DNA from: Balamuthia mandrillaris
Taxonomy: Eukaryota > Discosea > Longamoebia > Balamuthiidae
Direction of reading: 5' to 3'
Length of the DNA: 64,000 nucleotides
Assembly: GCA_031835245.1 (NCBI GenBank)
Contig: JAVKOQ010000014.1
Location: forward strand, 209,001-273,000
Both the position numbers and the translations under genes were made by a program. The notes below the pieces were generated by a model. It did not search any database. It had not been told where the DNA came from and saw only the letters and a list, made by a program, of their open reading frames with translations. Below are positions 25,234 to 36,441 of this stretch, piece after piece. Every line of letters begins with the position of its first letter. The stretch's first letter is position 1.

Positions 25234-26318
25234 TAACAGGAAGAATGGCCGCAAACCGGAGACCATCAGGCCAGACGTCCTCCGTAGGAGGCCCTAAAAA
25301 GCGCGCTATCTGTCTCAGCTGATCAATTTCGTTCTCTCCTGCAAACAGTGGCGCCAAGCCATACTTCGAAGTGGGCAGTGAATTAGTGGCATTCTTGGGC
25401 ACACGAATAAAAAACAAACCATTTCGGCCATTATAGTTCCAATCGCCTAACATCAGCAACAGAATTAGTCGCAAGTCCCAATAAATGATGCTTGCATTAC
25501 TTACCCACATATCGATGGCGGGGCCATAGACTCCATTCTTGAGGAGCACTTCTGGTGCTCGGTACCATCGGCTTGAAATGTATTCTGTGTAAGGCGGCCC
25601 GGTTACAACGCTTCGTGCTAATCCGCTGAGCAGCACCACATAGAGGGAAAAACAAAGAATAAGAAAACCGAATAAATTGCTAACAACAAGGACAATCGCA
25701 CAAGTCGCCAATTTTCAAAACCTCTCCGGTCACACTGCAGAGGAGGAAAAGGAATGTAAGTCCATAGCAGGCGAAACATGTCTGATGGCCATCTACGTAC
25801 AGCAGATTCTCTGGCTTCAGGTCCCTATGAAAGACGTCATGCTGGTGTAAGTGTGCCAATCCTGAAAGTGCTTGGTACCTGCGAATGGCGAGCATTTAGT
25901 GTTCACATCTGAGAGTGGGATTCGGAAGCGCCTACATCATGCTCCGAATAGTGGACTCGGGAAAGGGGCTCTGTGCTTCCGTTCTTCTAGTGATGACCTC
26001 GTGAAGGTTTTCTTGCATATACTTTCATGTAACGTGTTAGAAAAGAAAGTGAACCGAAACAAAAAATAGAGTTAACACCTCAAAAACCAGATAGAGTCGC
26101 TGCTCCTCCCTTATGACCTCCTTCAGCTTCACGATGTTCTTGTGGCGAAGGTACTTTAGTGCTTTGACCTCAGCCAACGCCACGCAGTCCCTCCACGTTT
26201 CGAACCTGCCTCTCATCTTCTTTATCGCCACCAGCTCGCCCGTTCTCAAGTGCCTGTACCGTCGCACCGTTCCATACGTGCCTTGCCCTAACTGTGCTTC
26301 CTTTTCATACTTATCCAT
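24904..26318 (-). CDS. MOK/RCK-like protein kinase (CMGC group)
   Basis: Nine exons (26079-26318, 25936-26021, 25801-25878, 25702-25734, 25505-25625, 25420-25446, 25238-25363, 25009-25137, 24904-24960) give a compact 298-residue serine/threonine kinase. It shows the Gly loop LGQGTYGTV, the VAIKKM lysine, HRDLKPENLL, DFG (created exactly at the GAC TT | C GGA splice), and the activation segment PPYTEYISSRWYRAPEVLL with a TEY dual-phosphorylation motif. PYTEYIS…RWYRAPE is typical of MOK/MAK/ICK (RCK) kinases, which act on cilium length and on growth signalling in other eukaryotes. The protein ends right after the kinase fold (YPFFQSALR), without the long tail of MAK/ICK, which favours MOK. One intron has a GA run (CT in sense). 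A role in a non-flagellate amoeba is unknown. Confidence 0.88.
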
Positions 26319-26677
26319 GCTTCCCTCTTAGTTCTTCTTCTTCTTCTTCTTCTTCTTCTTCTTCTTCTTCTTCTTCTCCTCTTCCTTCTTCTTCCCTTTC
26401 AAAAAGTCTTACTATCCTGCTACCTTTTTTCGTAGTGCTGGTTGTTCTGCTACGTTTTTCCTATCCCCGATATTTGTGGTGCGTATGTGCGTGTGTCTCT
26501 GAGACAAGAAATGTAAACAGCAGGAGAATAAGAGAGAACAACCGGTGTCTATTCTACAATACAAAGTTGGTGAGTTCCTTGGTTCCTCGTCTTCTTCGTC
26601 TGCGTTGAGGTTTTCTTTTTGTTTTTTTACACAGCAACTCTTGAGCTTTTTTTTTTTCTTACCTTTGTTTGTCTGGT
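26319..26677. other. intergenic gap with a (CTT)n run
   Basis: 359 bp lie between the kinase start and the RhoGEF stop. A (TTC/CTT)n run sits at about 26334-26377. I see no coding signal. Confidence 0.6.
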
Positions 26678-27508
26678 CTACTGGGCAGAGAGCCATCGTT
26701 TCACCTCGTCCAAGACTTGCTTGCCATCCGCGGAAGTGAGTCCCATTTTCACTCTGGCCTGGTACAAGTCTAGCTCCAACACCACTTCTTCCTCCTCTGC
26801 TTCTGTTCTGTTCGTCGTGGCATCCTCACGTTCTGCTATCCTCCTGGCAGAGCTCGGTGGAGAGGAAGCCGACGCGGAGGGAGAAGGAGCCACCATGAAG
26901 GCTGTCTTGTGCAACGGAACGACGCCGCCTTTCAACCGCATCGATAGGCAGATCTTTCCATGCTCCGCTCTGTCCAGTTCCAGCCACATTTCTTTCGCTT
27001 CTGCCTGCGGTGGTTCCTTGTTGCTTTCGTCGGGTTGCGAAGATGAAGAAGCAGGAGAAGAATGAGGTGAAGTCCTGCTTCGAGCTCTTCTTCGTCGTTG
27101 ACTTCCTTTTTCTTCCCCTTCATCTTCCTCATCTTTACTCTTGTTCTTATTGCCTCCTCCTCCAACTTTGCTCTTTCTAGCCTCCAGCTGCTTCTTTCTC
27201 TCCGCTTTGAGCGTTTGCTTGTAGGCCTCCACAAGAGAGGTCAGAGAGACCTGACAACAACCGAGAAAGTCATGCGAGCGCCAAACGTCCTCATCCCAAA
27301 GCTCCACGAAAAGAGTGGAATCGACGTCCTCGGAGAGGTCAAACGGGAAAGTGAAGCTCTCGTTCCATTCGGGGTCGAGGCTCTTCTTGACTACCTTGCT
27401 GTGTAGCTGGTACTCCTTGAACTTAACTTTGGCATATGGATCCGAATAGCCTGTTGATTAAAATGTTATCTAAGTATATTTGTACGAGAGAGAGAGAGAG
27501 AGAGAGAG

Positions 27509-27543
<35 letters not shown>

Positions 27544-28283
27544 ATGAACCGTTTCGATCCTGAGCAACTAGGTGGTTTGCTCGGTGCAGCTGTACTTCCA
27601 GAACAAGCGGATGCACTTTGGCGATGTTGGCGCAGCTGTTATTGTTGTTGATGGCAAAAGATTCCAACGTGGTCTCGATCTTCTCTAACCAAGCATCCGC
27701 CACCGCTTCGCTTTGCACCCAAAACTGCCATTGGAGGTTTAAGGCGCGAGCGTGGTGGCCCTTCCTTCCTCCTCCCTTTTCAAGAAAGAAGCCAAACTTG
27801 TTGTTCTCAGCGTCGACCAGTTTACCGCTTACAGTATCGTTGGTCCAATGGATGGAGTGGCAGTACTTTGCTTTCTTGTGAGCAAAGGGCGTGCTCAGGA
27901 TGCAGCAGTCGGAGAAGAGGAAGAGATGACGGGGTAGAGACTTTCCGCCTTTCACACGTGTCACCGTTGCCTCCACATCGTCCACGAATAGTCGGGTAGG
28001 GGCCACCAATTCCTGTAATGACTGCTGTTAGAAACGCAGAAAGAAGAAACAAGGGTTTGAAAAAGAAGAAAGAAAAAGTGTACAAAGGGAATTTGCTCAA
28101 CAGAGGACTGAATGGATCCCATTTTAGCCATGCAATCGCTACGTCTTTTGTTCTCATTAATGACGCTGTTTAGTTCAGTTGCGAGCTCCGAAGCTTGTTT
28201 GAGATGAGCATAGTCCACATGTTCTTCATGAGTAAATCGTAATAGCTCCTGTTTTTCATGTTCGAAGTTAGTACAAACAGAGA

Positions 28284-28331
<48 letters not shown>

Positions 28332-28340
28332 TAGAGAGAC

Positions 28341-28375
<35 letters not shown>

Positions 28376-30285
28376 CAGAGACAGAGACAGAGACAGAGAC
28401 AGAGAAGAGACAGAGACAGAGACAGAGACAGAGACAGAGACAGAGACAGAGACAGAGACAGAGACAGAGACAGAGACAGAGACAGAGACAGAGACAGAGA
28501 CAGAGACAGAGACAGAGACAGAGACAGAGACAGAGAAGAGCCAGAGACAGAGACAGAGACAGAGACAGAGAGAGAGAGAGAGAGAGAGAATTAACCTTCA
28601 ACAGTAATTGATACCGCGGTAAACGCTGAACAGGCATAATAAGAAGAGAATGAATGTCTTGCCTGCAGCGTGACTTACGCTCTGCTTCCTGTAAATCAAA
28701 AAGAAACCACACAACAAAGCTTAGGAACAAAGGATGTTTTCAAGTTTCAAAAAGGCTTTCCCGTTACCTTCAAGAAAGTGGCAAACTGCTGTTGCTCCGA
28801 AAGCTGCTTTAACATCGCTTGTGATCGCTCGTAGTTATTTATAAAATCAGAGTAAAGTTTCATCATTGGACCCTTTTGTTTTTAAAGAGTTAGCTCTCCA
28901 TAAAATGCTACTGAGAGAGAGACGTACGAATTTGATGAAAATGTCGCCCACAGAAGTTGACGTGGGCCACAACTTCATCCGTTCCTCTAACTCGCGCAAG
29001 AATTGGACGTTGAGAGGATAGAGTACTTCAACACTGGAAGCGATGGTGTTGACGGGATTGGAAGGAGTTGCAGCAGTTGTTCGCACGTCGTCACTGGATA
29101 GCTTCCCTCTAAAGAAATTGGTCAGAGAGTTGTGTTTCTTTAACTTTAGCGTGTCGGTGTCTGGTTGAAGTCCTAATTCTCTCATTGGTTTTATGTAATA
29201 CTAAAAGAACAGTAACAATCAGAATGAATGCAGCGCCTAAGAAGAAGCAAAAAAGAGAAAAAGACGAAGCCAAAGCACAAGAACAAGCAGGGCAGTAAAA
29301 CCTCGATGAGAATGCGAAGATGCTCCACGTAGGAACGTTCAGTGTCAACTATTTCCATCAATGCGTTTCTGCGATGGCGCAAGAAAGTGGCAGACGTGGT
29401 GCTGCAATATTGTTGCACCAGTTTACGGAAACGACGACGCAACAACCACGAACGAATGATAGTCTGTGCCTTTATGATCTTCTCTTCTGGAATGTGTCGT
29501 CTTGGCACCTCCTCCTGCATTTGTTGTACGCCATTATTAATACAAACAAAGTTATGAAGTGTACACAAGAGAGATAGAAGGCGAAGAAAAGCAAGAAACG
29601 AACGAAAAGAAACTACACGAACGAACGAGAACATAAAATAGAGGACAGACGAACAAAACAAGAGAGAAGCGTACAGGAAAGGCTTCGGCTTCGATGTAGA
29701 ACCGCAGGGTTTCTATTTCGTGGTTGAACTTCTTCATGGTAATGGCTATTTGCCCAACCGTCTCTCGAATGAGCGGCTCTATTGTCACGTCGTTGCTTCT
29801 CTCCACTGTCGCCGGTTGTTGGTCGTTTATAAAAGTGTTACAGGCAGCTATATTTTAACAAGCCGAAAGGGTCTGTCAACGAACAAAGAGGAACGAAGAA
29901 AGAGAAAGGAAGCCCAACCTAATAACTTAAAAACTAAAAGCTGAAGCCGTTTGAAGGACTGTTTGACGGCTCTGCCCTGGTTGAAGGTCTTGGCATGCTT
30001 GAACCGGTTACGTCGGCCCAAAGACACTATCAGCCGACTCAACTTCCCGGTGGCCTCCACCACGCCCTCCGCCTCCACCAAGTAAGCTTTCTTCTTGCTG
30101 TTGGTGAAAGCAAAAGACATGGAAGAAGAAGAAGCAGCTGGTGCGTTGTGGGTGGAAGTCCAATGGCTGGCCAGTTCTTGGCACTTTTCGAGGATCTCTC
30201 TGGCCAGAGCCACGGCGGTTCGGCAAAAGGCCTGCCCCGAGGTTATATTACTCTCTTCTTCTTCTGCCGTTAGTGGTTGTTCCAT
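26678..30285 (-). CDS. Rho guanine-nucleotide exchange factor with IQ, DH, PH and C2 domains
   Basis: Nine exons (29919-30285, 29675-29847, 29302-29514, 28928-29200, 28768-28872, 28596-28688, 28084-28248, 27550-28012, 26678-27450) give 874 residues. Order: a helical N terminus; an IQ-like motif (IIKAQTIIRSWLLRRRF) for calmodulin or light chain; a DH domain starting at RRNALMEIVDTERSYVEHLR and including the conserved MPVQRLPRYQLLLK; a PH domain (RHLFLFSDCCIL … WVQSEAVADAWLEKI); and a C2 domain (LVLEVQLHRANHLVAQDRNGYSDPYAKV … ELWDEDVWRSHDFLG) with Asp residues suited to Ca2+ binding. A charged linker splits the end of C2 from a C-terminal helix. Predicted to activate Rho/Rac GTPases at membranes under Ca2+ control. 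Intron 28249-28595 holds a long (GAGACA)n array. Confidence 0.9.
27485..27542. repeat. (GA)n microsatellite (sense CT) in a RhoGEF intron
   Basis: GA dinucleotide run just downstream of the splice donor of the PH/C2 exon, read on the - strand. Confidence 0.9.
28283..28590. repeat. compound (GA)n / (GAGACA)n array in a RhoGEF intron
   Basis: About 300 bp alternate between GA dinucleotides and GAGACA hexamers, with two short slips (GAGAAGAGACAG and GAAGAGCCAG). On the sense strand it is pyrimidine-rich (TCTGTC)n. Confidence 0.92.
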
Positions 30286-30775
30286 CTTTTTAGTTGTTCT
30301 TGTTTCTTTTGGAGGGGCTTGTTGTTGACTTTATTTTACGCGCGTGCGCACGCAAAACAAACAAAGGAAAGGGAAGGCTGACGAGGAGAAAAAAAAAAGA
30401 AAGAACAAGGGGCAGATAGTGGTGGTGTAACTCTAGCCCTGATTCTCGTTTTGTCCACATAATAATAAAAATAAAAATTATTTATTGGATTCACAGATGT
30501 CCGCAAAAAAGGAGAAATCCCGATTTTCTCCCAGTTTTCTGACTTGCTTGACCGCAATGTGTACTCCATTGGTCCTCCTTAATCCAAAGGTACTACGAAA
30601 CTTCGACCCCAAAAAAAAAAAAGAAAAGAAAAAAGAAAAAAAAAAGAAAAGAAATAGTGGCGTTGGTGTGGTGTTTCAAAGATTTCAAGCACCAACTGCG
30701 GAGTGGTTGGCAGTAGAAGCAGTGGAGGAGGGAGCTTGAAAGAGAGAGAGAGAGAAACACTTTTTTAAAAAAAAA
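30286..30775. promoter_or_regulatory. divergent intergenic region between RhoGEF (-) and a membrane-protein gene (+)
   Basis: 490 bp between two start codons. It contains A-rich runs, an alternating purine-pyrimidine stretch CGCGCGTGCGCACGC near 30338-30352, and a GA run just before the + gene (30740-30757). No clear TATA box or ORF is visible. Confidence 0.4.
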
Positions 30776-31400
30776 ATGGTTTCCAAAGCGTGGCTTATCG
30801 TGAGGTTAGTGCTGGCCTGCTTGGGTGCGTTTGCTGGCTTGACCGCTGCGCCCACCTTTGCCCACCTCCAGGCCTACGAGACCTGCGGCCTGGCCGTCCT
30901 CTCCGGCTTCTTCGCCGTCCTGCTCGTGGCCGTCCTCAGCAAGAAGGTGCACGACCTCCGCCGCCAGCACCGCTACATGCGCCTGCGCGTGGCCACCAAC
31001 AGCAGCGAGCCCCTCGCGGTGGGCCCCCCTCACAGGCTGGGCTTCAGCCCTTGCGTGACCACTTTTCTCTTCGTGCTGGGCATCTTGGGCAACCTGCTCG
31101 GCCTGGCGGCCATGGTGGGGTACGGCGTATGGGCGGGCATTCACCACGAGAAGCTCAACGCCCAGTCGCACTGGTTGGGCATTGTTTGGGGATGGATGAC
31201 GTGGAAGTGGTCCTTTGGCTTGCTTTGGGAGGTACCCATGTCTCTTTCTCCCTCCTCCCTCCTTCCCTTTCTCTCCCTTCTCTCAACTCTTTCACTCACC
31301 CACTCTCTCTTTCATCTGTTTCATCTGTGGTTTTAACTGTGCTATCTCTCTGCTTGAATAGACGCGCCCCAAACGAGAACCGTACCAAGAGGCATACTGA
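30776..31400 (+). CDS. small four-helix membrane protein, unknown family
   Basis: Two exons (30776-31231, 31362-31400) give 164 residues. Hydrophobic segments lie at about 7-27, 39-58, 92-120 and 130-150 (around WLIVRLVLACLGAFAG, GLAVLSGFFAVLLVAVL, TFLFVLGILGNLLGLAAMVG and WLGIVWGWMTWKWSFGLLW). A short basic loop (KKVHDLRRQHRYMRLR) lies between the second and third. The second exon adds a 12-residue polar tail (TRPKREPYQEAY). The ATG follows an A-rich leader. Coding sequence is much more GC-rich than its surroundings. Layout resembles tetraspan proteins, but I see no family signature. The stop is convergent with the F-box/TPR gene, 90 bp away. Confidence 0.72.
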
Positions 31401-31490
31401 ACACTCCTCAACTCTCAAGTATTTATTTATACACAGAAACTTATCTACAAACATCTCCATACCCATCTCTCCACTCTACCACACGTCCTT

Positions 31491-32614
31491 TCAAGCTTGC
31501 GACGTGGAAGCAAGCGATGATGTATCCTTATTACCGTTGGTAGCGTTGTCGCCTTGCTTCAAAGCCCGGAACCAAGGCCTTTCCTCCAACGTTCCAAAGT
31601 AAACAGCCTGCCAGCGCGTAACCTTTGCCAAGAACGTGTTGACCTTGTTGCCACACCGCAGCAGCCACTGCTTGCAGGCCTCTTCCTCCCCCGCTACGCT
31701 GCACAGCCTTGCCATGCAATAGCAACTCCATAGATCCTCTCCTCTTCCTCCTCCTACAGAGGCAGCAAGGTTGCTCTCTAACATCCTTCTGGCCTCGCTC
31801 AAGCACTGACGGCTCAGTTGGTGCTCATGCCAGGCGTGAGCGGCCTTGTAAGCACGCAGCACCAACGTCATGGCCCAGTTGCAGAGCGTCAAGCGGTTGC
31901 GAGGATTGAGGCGGATGGCCTCTCGAAACTTGTCGCAGCTGAGGGCAAACAGCCGCTCCGCCTCGCCGCGGTCCTGTTGGATCATAGCATGGTCGCTGAG
32001 AGCTAATCCCCAATTGCTCAATAGCACGTCTTCATGACCTCTCGGACTATGATCTGCTGAAGAAGAATCGGAAGAAGCAGAGGAAGGTGTTGATGCAGTT
32101 GTGTTGCTATTGTCGCCATTATTATTATCGGTAGCAGAGGTTCTGAGCGCCGCAAGAGCTTGACAGGCGGCTTCGTACTTTTCGTAGGACTGGAGAAAGA
32201 GGTCATCGCTGCCGGGCTGACCATGCCTGCTGTTGGCGTACTCGCTGAGAGCATCCGCCCAGTCGCTAAGCACGTCGGGATCGTCTGCTCGCAGCTTGGC
32301 TGCTTCCTCAATCTTTTCCAATGATATGTGGAACAGCTGGGATGCCTTCTCTCCATCATGTCTGCTTGCATGCTCTCTGTAAGCATTCGACCAGTTTGTG
32401 TATACCAACCAGGCATCAGGGTGAGCGGGTTGCAGGGCGATCGTTTCAGAGAACTTCTGATAGGCGGCATCAAAGAGGGAGTCCACTTCGTGCAAATCTT
32501 TTCTGAGCTTTGTGTGCACCGACAACGCCAATCCCCAATTGTTCAGTGTGCTGTTTTCAAAAAAAAAAATGAGCAAAGAGAATACAAACACGACTTGGTT
32601 GGTTTATGCAGTGA

Positions 32615-32650
<36 letters not shown>

Positions 32651-32976
32651 GGAGAAGAAGACGCAGAGTGTAGAGCAGATAACTCAAAGGGAAGAGATAT
32701 AAACCTATAGTCAGGCGATATTTCGAAGGACTCCTTAAACTTTTGGTAGGCAAGATGGAACAGCTTGTCGGCCGTTTCCATATCACCGTCTGCAGAGAGG
32801 AGGCTGTTGCGTTGTGCTATGGTGGATAAGGCTGAAGCCCAATTGCTTAGAGCGCAACACTTGGTCACATCATCTGGATTTAAGGCAATAGCTGATGCAA
32901 ACTCTTTGTTGTTGTTGTTTGAAGAACAAAAACTTGAGGAGGAACATGGAGATGACAGCGGGAAGAAAGAAGGAGC

Positions 32977-33010
<34 letters not shown>

Positions 33011-33770
33011 AGACCTTCGCAGGCAATAACAAGAAGGAGGTCCTTGTCTTCCTCAGCCACTACTGTTGGTTTCCCGTCTTTCTTCTTCTTCCTCTTCCCC
33101 TCTATGCCCTTTTGCTGATTGTTGTTAGTGGTATTGTCTCGTATAAGGAGACCTAGCTCAGCACCCTCTCCTTCCTCCTCCTCCTCTTCTGCTTCGCTGT
33201 CCTCATGTTCTTCCTCTTCTTCTTCCACTTCGTCTGCACTCTCCTCCTCCTCCTCCTCAATCTTGTAAGTAGCACGAGGGCTAGCCAGTTGGGTGAGTTG
33301 ATGCCCAGCCACAGTGTAGGCCAAGCCATCCATCGCAGCACCAACAAAAGTGTTCTGCTCGGGCAAATGTTTCAGTTCCAATCTGTCTTACAGATAAATA
33401 AAACCAATCAGTGATGTTTTATACAAAAAACAAAAACGAAAAAGTGCAACCTGCGTCGATCTGTCCAAAGTTTCTTCCATGTGAGGTCCTCGCAGAGAGG
33501 AAGCGGATGGTGAGGGCTTTGCTCCAGGTGAAAGGTTTGTTTGTAGAGCCTGCGCCAGAGGGAGGGGTCTTCAGCGTAGATGTGCATGAACCGATCGAGC
33601 TGGGTGACCAACGCCAGCTCCTTCGGCCCCAACAACGACAATATGGTCAAAATGACCTCCGGAGGGAGTTTATGAAAGAGATGCAGGGGCTCTGCCTCAG
33701 CGATGACCACCCCTTCCTCTTCCTCCATCTTTTGCATTCGTTTTTTATTATTCGAATAAATAATTCTCAT
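31491..33770 (-). CDS. F-box and tetratricopeptide-repeat protein
   Basis: Four exons (33451-33770, 33015-33382, 32705-32903, 31491-32550) join to 648 residues. The start may instead be the in-frame ATG at 33728 (MEEEEG). The N terminus has an F-box (LFHKLPPEVILTILSLL … LWRRLYKQTF), the part that binds SKP1 in SCF ubiquitin ligases. An acidic low-complexity linker of Glu runs follows. The C-terminal half is TPR-like, with recurring NWGLALS, NWASALS, DWADALSEYA and NWAMTLVLRA motifs about 45-60 residues apart. A role as an SCF substrate receptor is inferred from the architecture. The second and third introns carry GA runs (CT in sense). I cannot name an orthologue. Confidence 0.85.
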
Positions 33771-33948
33771 GACGACATTGAATGATATATATTACCCTTG
33801 CCGTGTACTTTTCTCCCACATAATACTTTGAGTTCATCTGACGAGAGTTATAGGGTGGTACCCCAACCTATGATAATTTTTACATTCATGCTGGTATTAG
33901 GTCATCTTCCCGCCAAAGAAAGAAAGAAAGAAAGCAAAGAGGGGAGAG

Positions 33949-34528
33949 ATGAAGAGCAGAGCGAAGAAGAAGAAGAGCGCGGAGGAGGAAGAGGAGGATG
34001 AAGACTATTGCGATTTTCAAATAACAAAGCAACGGAAGGCATCATCACGATCCAGGCCTTCCAAAAGCAAAGTGAAATCTGCAGAGGCTGCGGACAAGAC
34101 AGAATGGTCGGTGACCTTCTTCCTCGCAGATTAATTATTTATTTATTTTATTTTATTTGCTTTTTCTTCTCTTCAATATGCTTATCTGTTCTTACTTGTT
34201 GTTACATTTTTCAAAAAAAAAACACAAGCATAAAGGACATAGAGGACCTGAGTGCACCAATTATCATCACGGACCAAAACGCAAAGAGCTTCTGCTTTCA
34301 GCAGGACGAGGTAGAGCGCCTCCGCAGTGACCTGCTCTCTTGGTACGATGAGCACAAAAGAGAGATGCCCTGGAGGACCATCAGCGAGGCTCATCGCGTG
34401 CGAAGAACTGCTACCGATGTGCCTCCTCAAGAAGAAGAAGCTGATGAAGAGGAGGCAAATAATGTCGGCTATGCTGTTTGGGTCTCTGAAGTGATGCTTC
34501 AACAAACAAGGTATGTTTCGTTTTTGTT

Positions 34529-34559
<31 letters not shown>

Positions 34560-36213
34560 GAAGCGAAGAGAGAAGAGATGGTAACTGAGGTAAAGATAAG
34601 CTATAGAGACCAAAGCAAGATGATATTAACCAACGTTTGCATAAAATAGAGTAGATACGGTGGTAGCCTATTTTAATAAATGGATGAAGAGATGGCCCAC
34701 CGTCGCGCACCTCGCGCGCGCCACGTTGGAAGAGGTCAACGAGGCATGGGCCGGTCTTGGTTATTATCGCCGAGCACGCTACCTTCATCAAGGTGCCACA
34801 TTATTGATGGAAAAGTTTAAGGTTCCTTTCCTGTCTTGCCTCTCTCCTCTGCTTTTGCTCTTACCTCCCTCCCTCCCTTCCCTCTCATTCTAATCTGTTT
34901 TTCTCTATTTCCACCTTTTCGTGTTGATCCTAGGGGCGGTTGCCAAGGACGGCCGCAGAGCTTAAAAAGATACCGGGCATTGGACCCTACACAGCTGGAG
35001 CCATTGCTTCCATTGCGTTTGGAGAGAGCACGCCTCTGGTGGATGGCAATGTCATTCGTGTGCTTTCTCGACTAAGGGCCATTCCTGCTGATCCTACTCA
35101 TGCTCAAACCGTTAAACTATTTTGGTTAGTATTTCAATTCTTTGTTCTCTTGTCTTACTTTCATTGCGAAACTTATCCTTGCTGCCTTGTTCAATGAACA
35201 GGAAGTTAGCTGGTGATTTGGTGTGTGACAACCGACCTGGTTGCTTTAACCAAGCGTTGATGGAACTCGGGGCCACTGTATGTACTGTTCAATCACCCAA
35301 ATGCTCTCAACTTTGTCCCATCTCCAGCCATTGCAGAGCTTTCCAACAAGCAAGCGAGGGCAACGAGGGTGTCACCCGCTATCCGCTCAAAGTCAAGAAA
35401 ACCAAACAGCGAGAAGAAACCGTTCATGTTTGCATAGTCACGCGACAATCCTCTTCTTGCTCGCTCTCTTCCATCATCAAAGAAAGAACATCCACAACAT
35501 TGAAACGAGAAGACGAAGAAGACGAAGAAGAACACAGGGTATCACCATGCTTCTCGCTGGAGACAAGTTATTTAATAGTGCAAAGACCAGATACTGGTTT
35601 GTTGGCTTCGTTGTGGGAGTTCCCGACCGTGATAGTAGATGAAGAAGAAGCTGAAAGCAAAAGCAAGAGAACAAGAAAGATGGATGCCTTTTTGGTGGAC
35701 GCCCTAGGCATCAGTTCTGATGATATCAAGAATGGAGAAAGGCAGTTTGTTGGGGAGACTACTCATCTATTCTCCCACATACGACAACGGTTATTGGTGG
35801 AACAGCTTTGTCTACCAGCAACTACAACTGCGTCAAAACGAGATGTTCAAGCAGCGGAAGAGGAAGAAGTGAAATGTAAAGAGGAAGAAAACGACGAGGA
35901 CGAGGCTGTGCGAAAAGAACAAAGGAAGAGAAAGAGAGCAAAACTTAAGGGAGACTCTGGAGCGGTGGAGTTACAAAAGACGACCAAACGTGCAAGACGC
36001 AACGCTTCTGCTTCAACTACCTCCATTCGAGCAATGCGATGGTTGACCGCAGAGGAACTCTCAGAAGCAGCCATTTCCAAAGGCATGAAAAAGTGTTTCG
36101 AGCTTACCACAAAACCAAAAGTCAAACCGGGAAAGAAGACAAAGACAACAAAACCGCAAGCCACCTTGGACAAATTTTTTTCGATAGGAGCTCGCCAAAG
36201 TGATAAACGATAA
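33949..36213 (+). CDS. mutY: A/G-specific adenine DNA glycosylase (MutY/MUTYH) with a C-terminal PIP box
   Basis: Five exons (33949-34106, 34229-34510, 34650-34821, 34934-35124, 35202-36213) give 604 residues. It should remove adenine paired with 8-oxoguanine in base-excision repair, in nucleus and/or mitochondria. Seen: the catalytic-Glu region WVSEVMLQQTRVDTVVAYF; helix-hairpin-helix LKKIPGIGPYTAGAIASIAFG followed by PLVDGNVIRVLSR with the catalytic Asp; and four Cys of the 4Fe-4S loop. The loop spacing is C-x6-C-x3-C-x5-C, one residue longer than the usual x6-x2-x5. A MutT/NUDIX-like C domain (SLWEFPTVIV … HLFSHIRQRL) contains an acidic/basic insertion of about 60 residues. The end carries QATLDKFF, a perfect PCNA-binding PIP box. 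The N terminus is Lys-rich and may be a nuclear signal. Confidence 0.95.
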
Positions 36214-36441
36214 GTGGAACATGCGGAAGAAAAAAAAACCAACGAAAGTGCAGTTTTAGGGAGAAGATAGGCACGCAACATTCTTCTTTTTTAGGTTGTT
36301 GGCTCTATATTAAACATTCATTTTCCTGCATCAACGACAACGCAAAACGAACGGAACCAACCAATCGAAACAAAAAAAAGACCGTACCTTCTTTTTGTTT
36401 TTGCCCTCGGAAGACAAACAAAAACATTAAAAAAAAACAGA

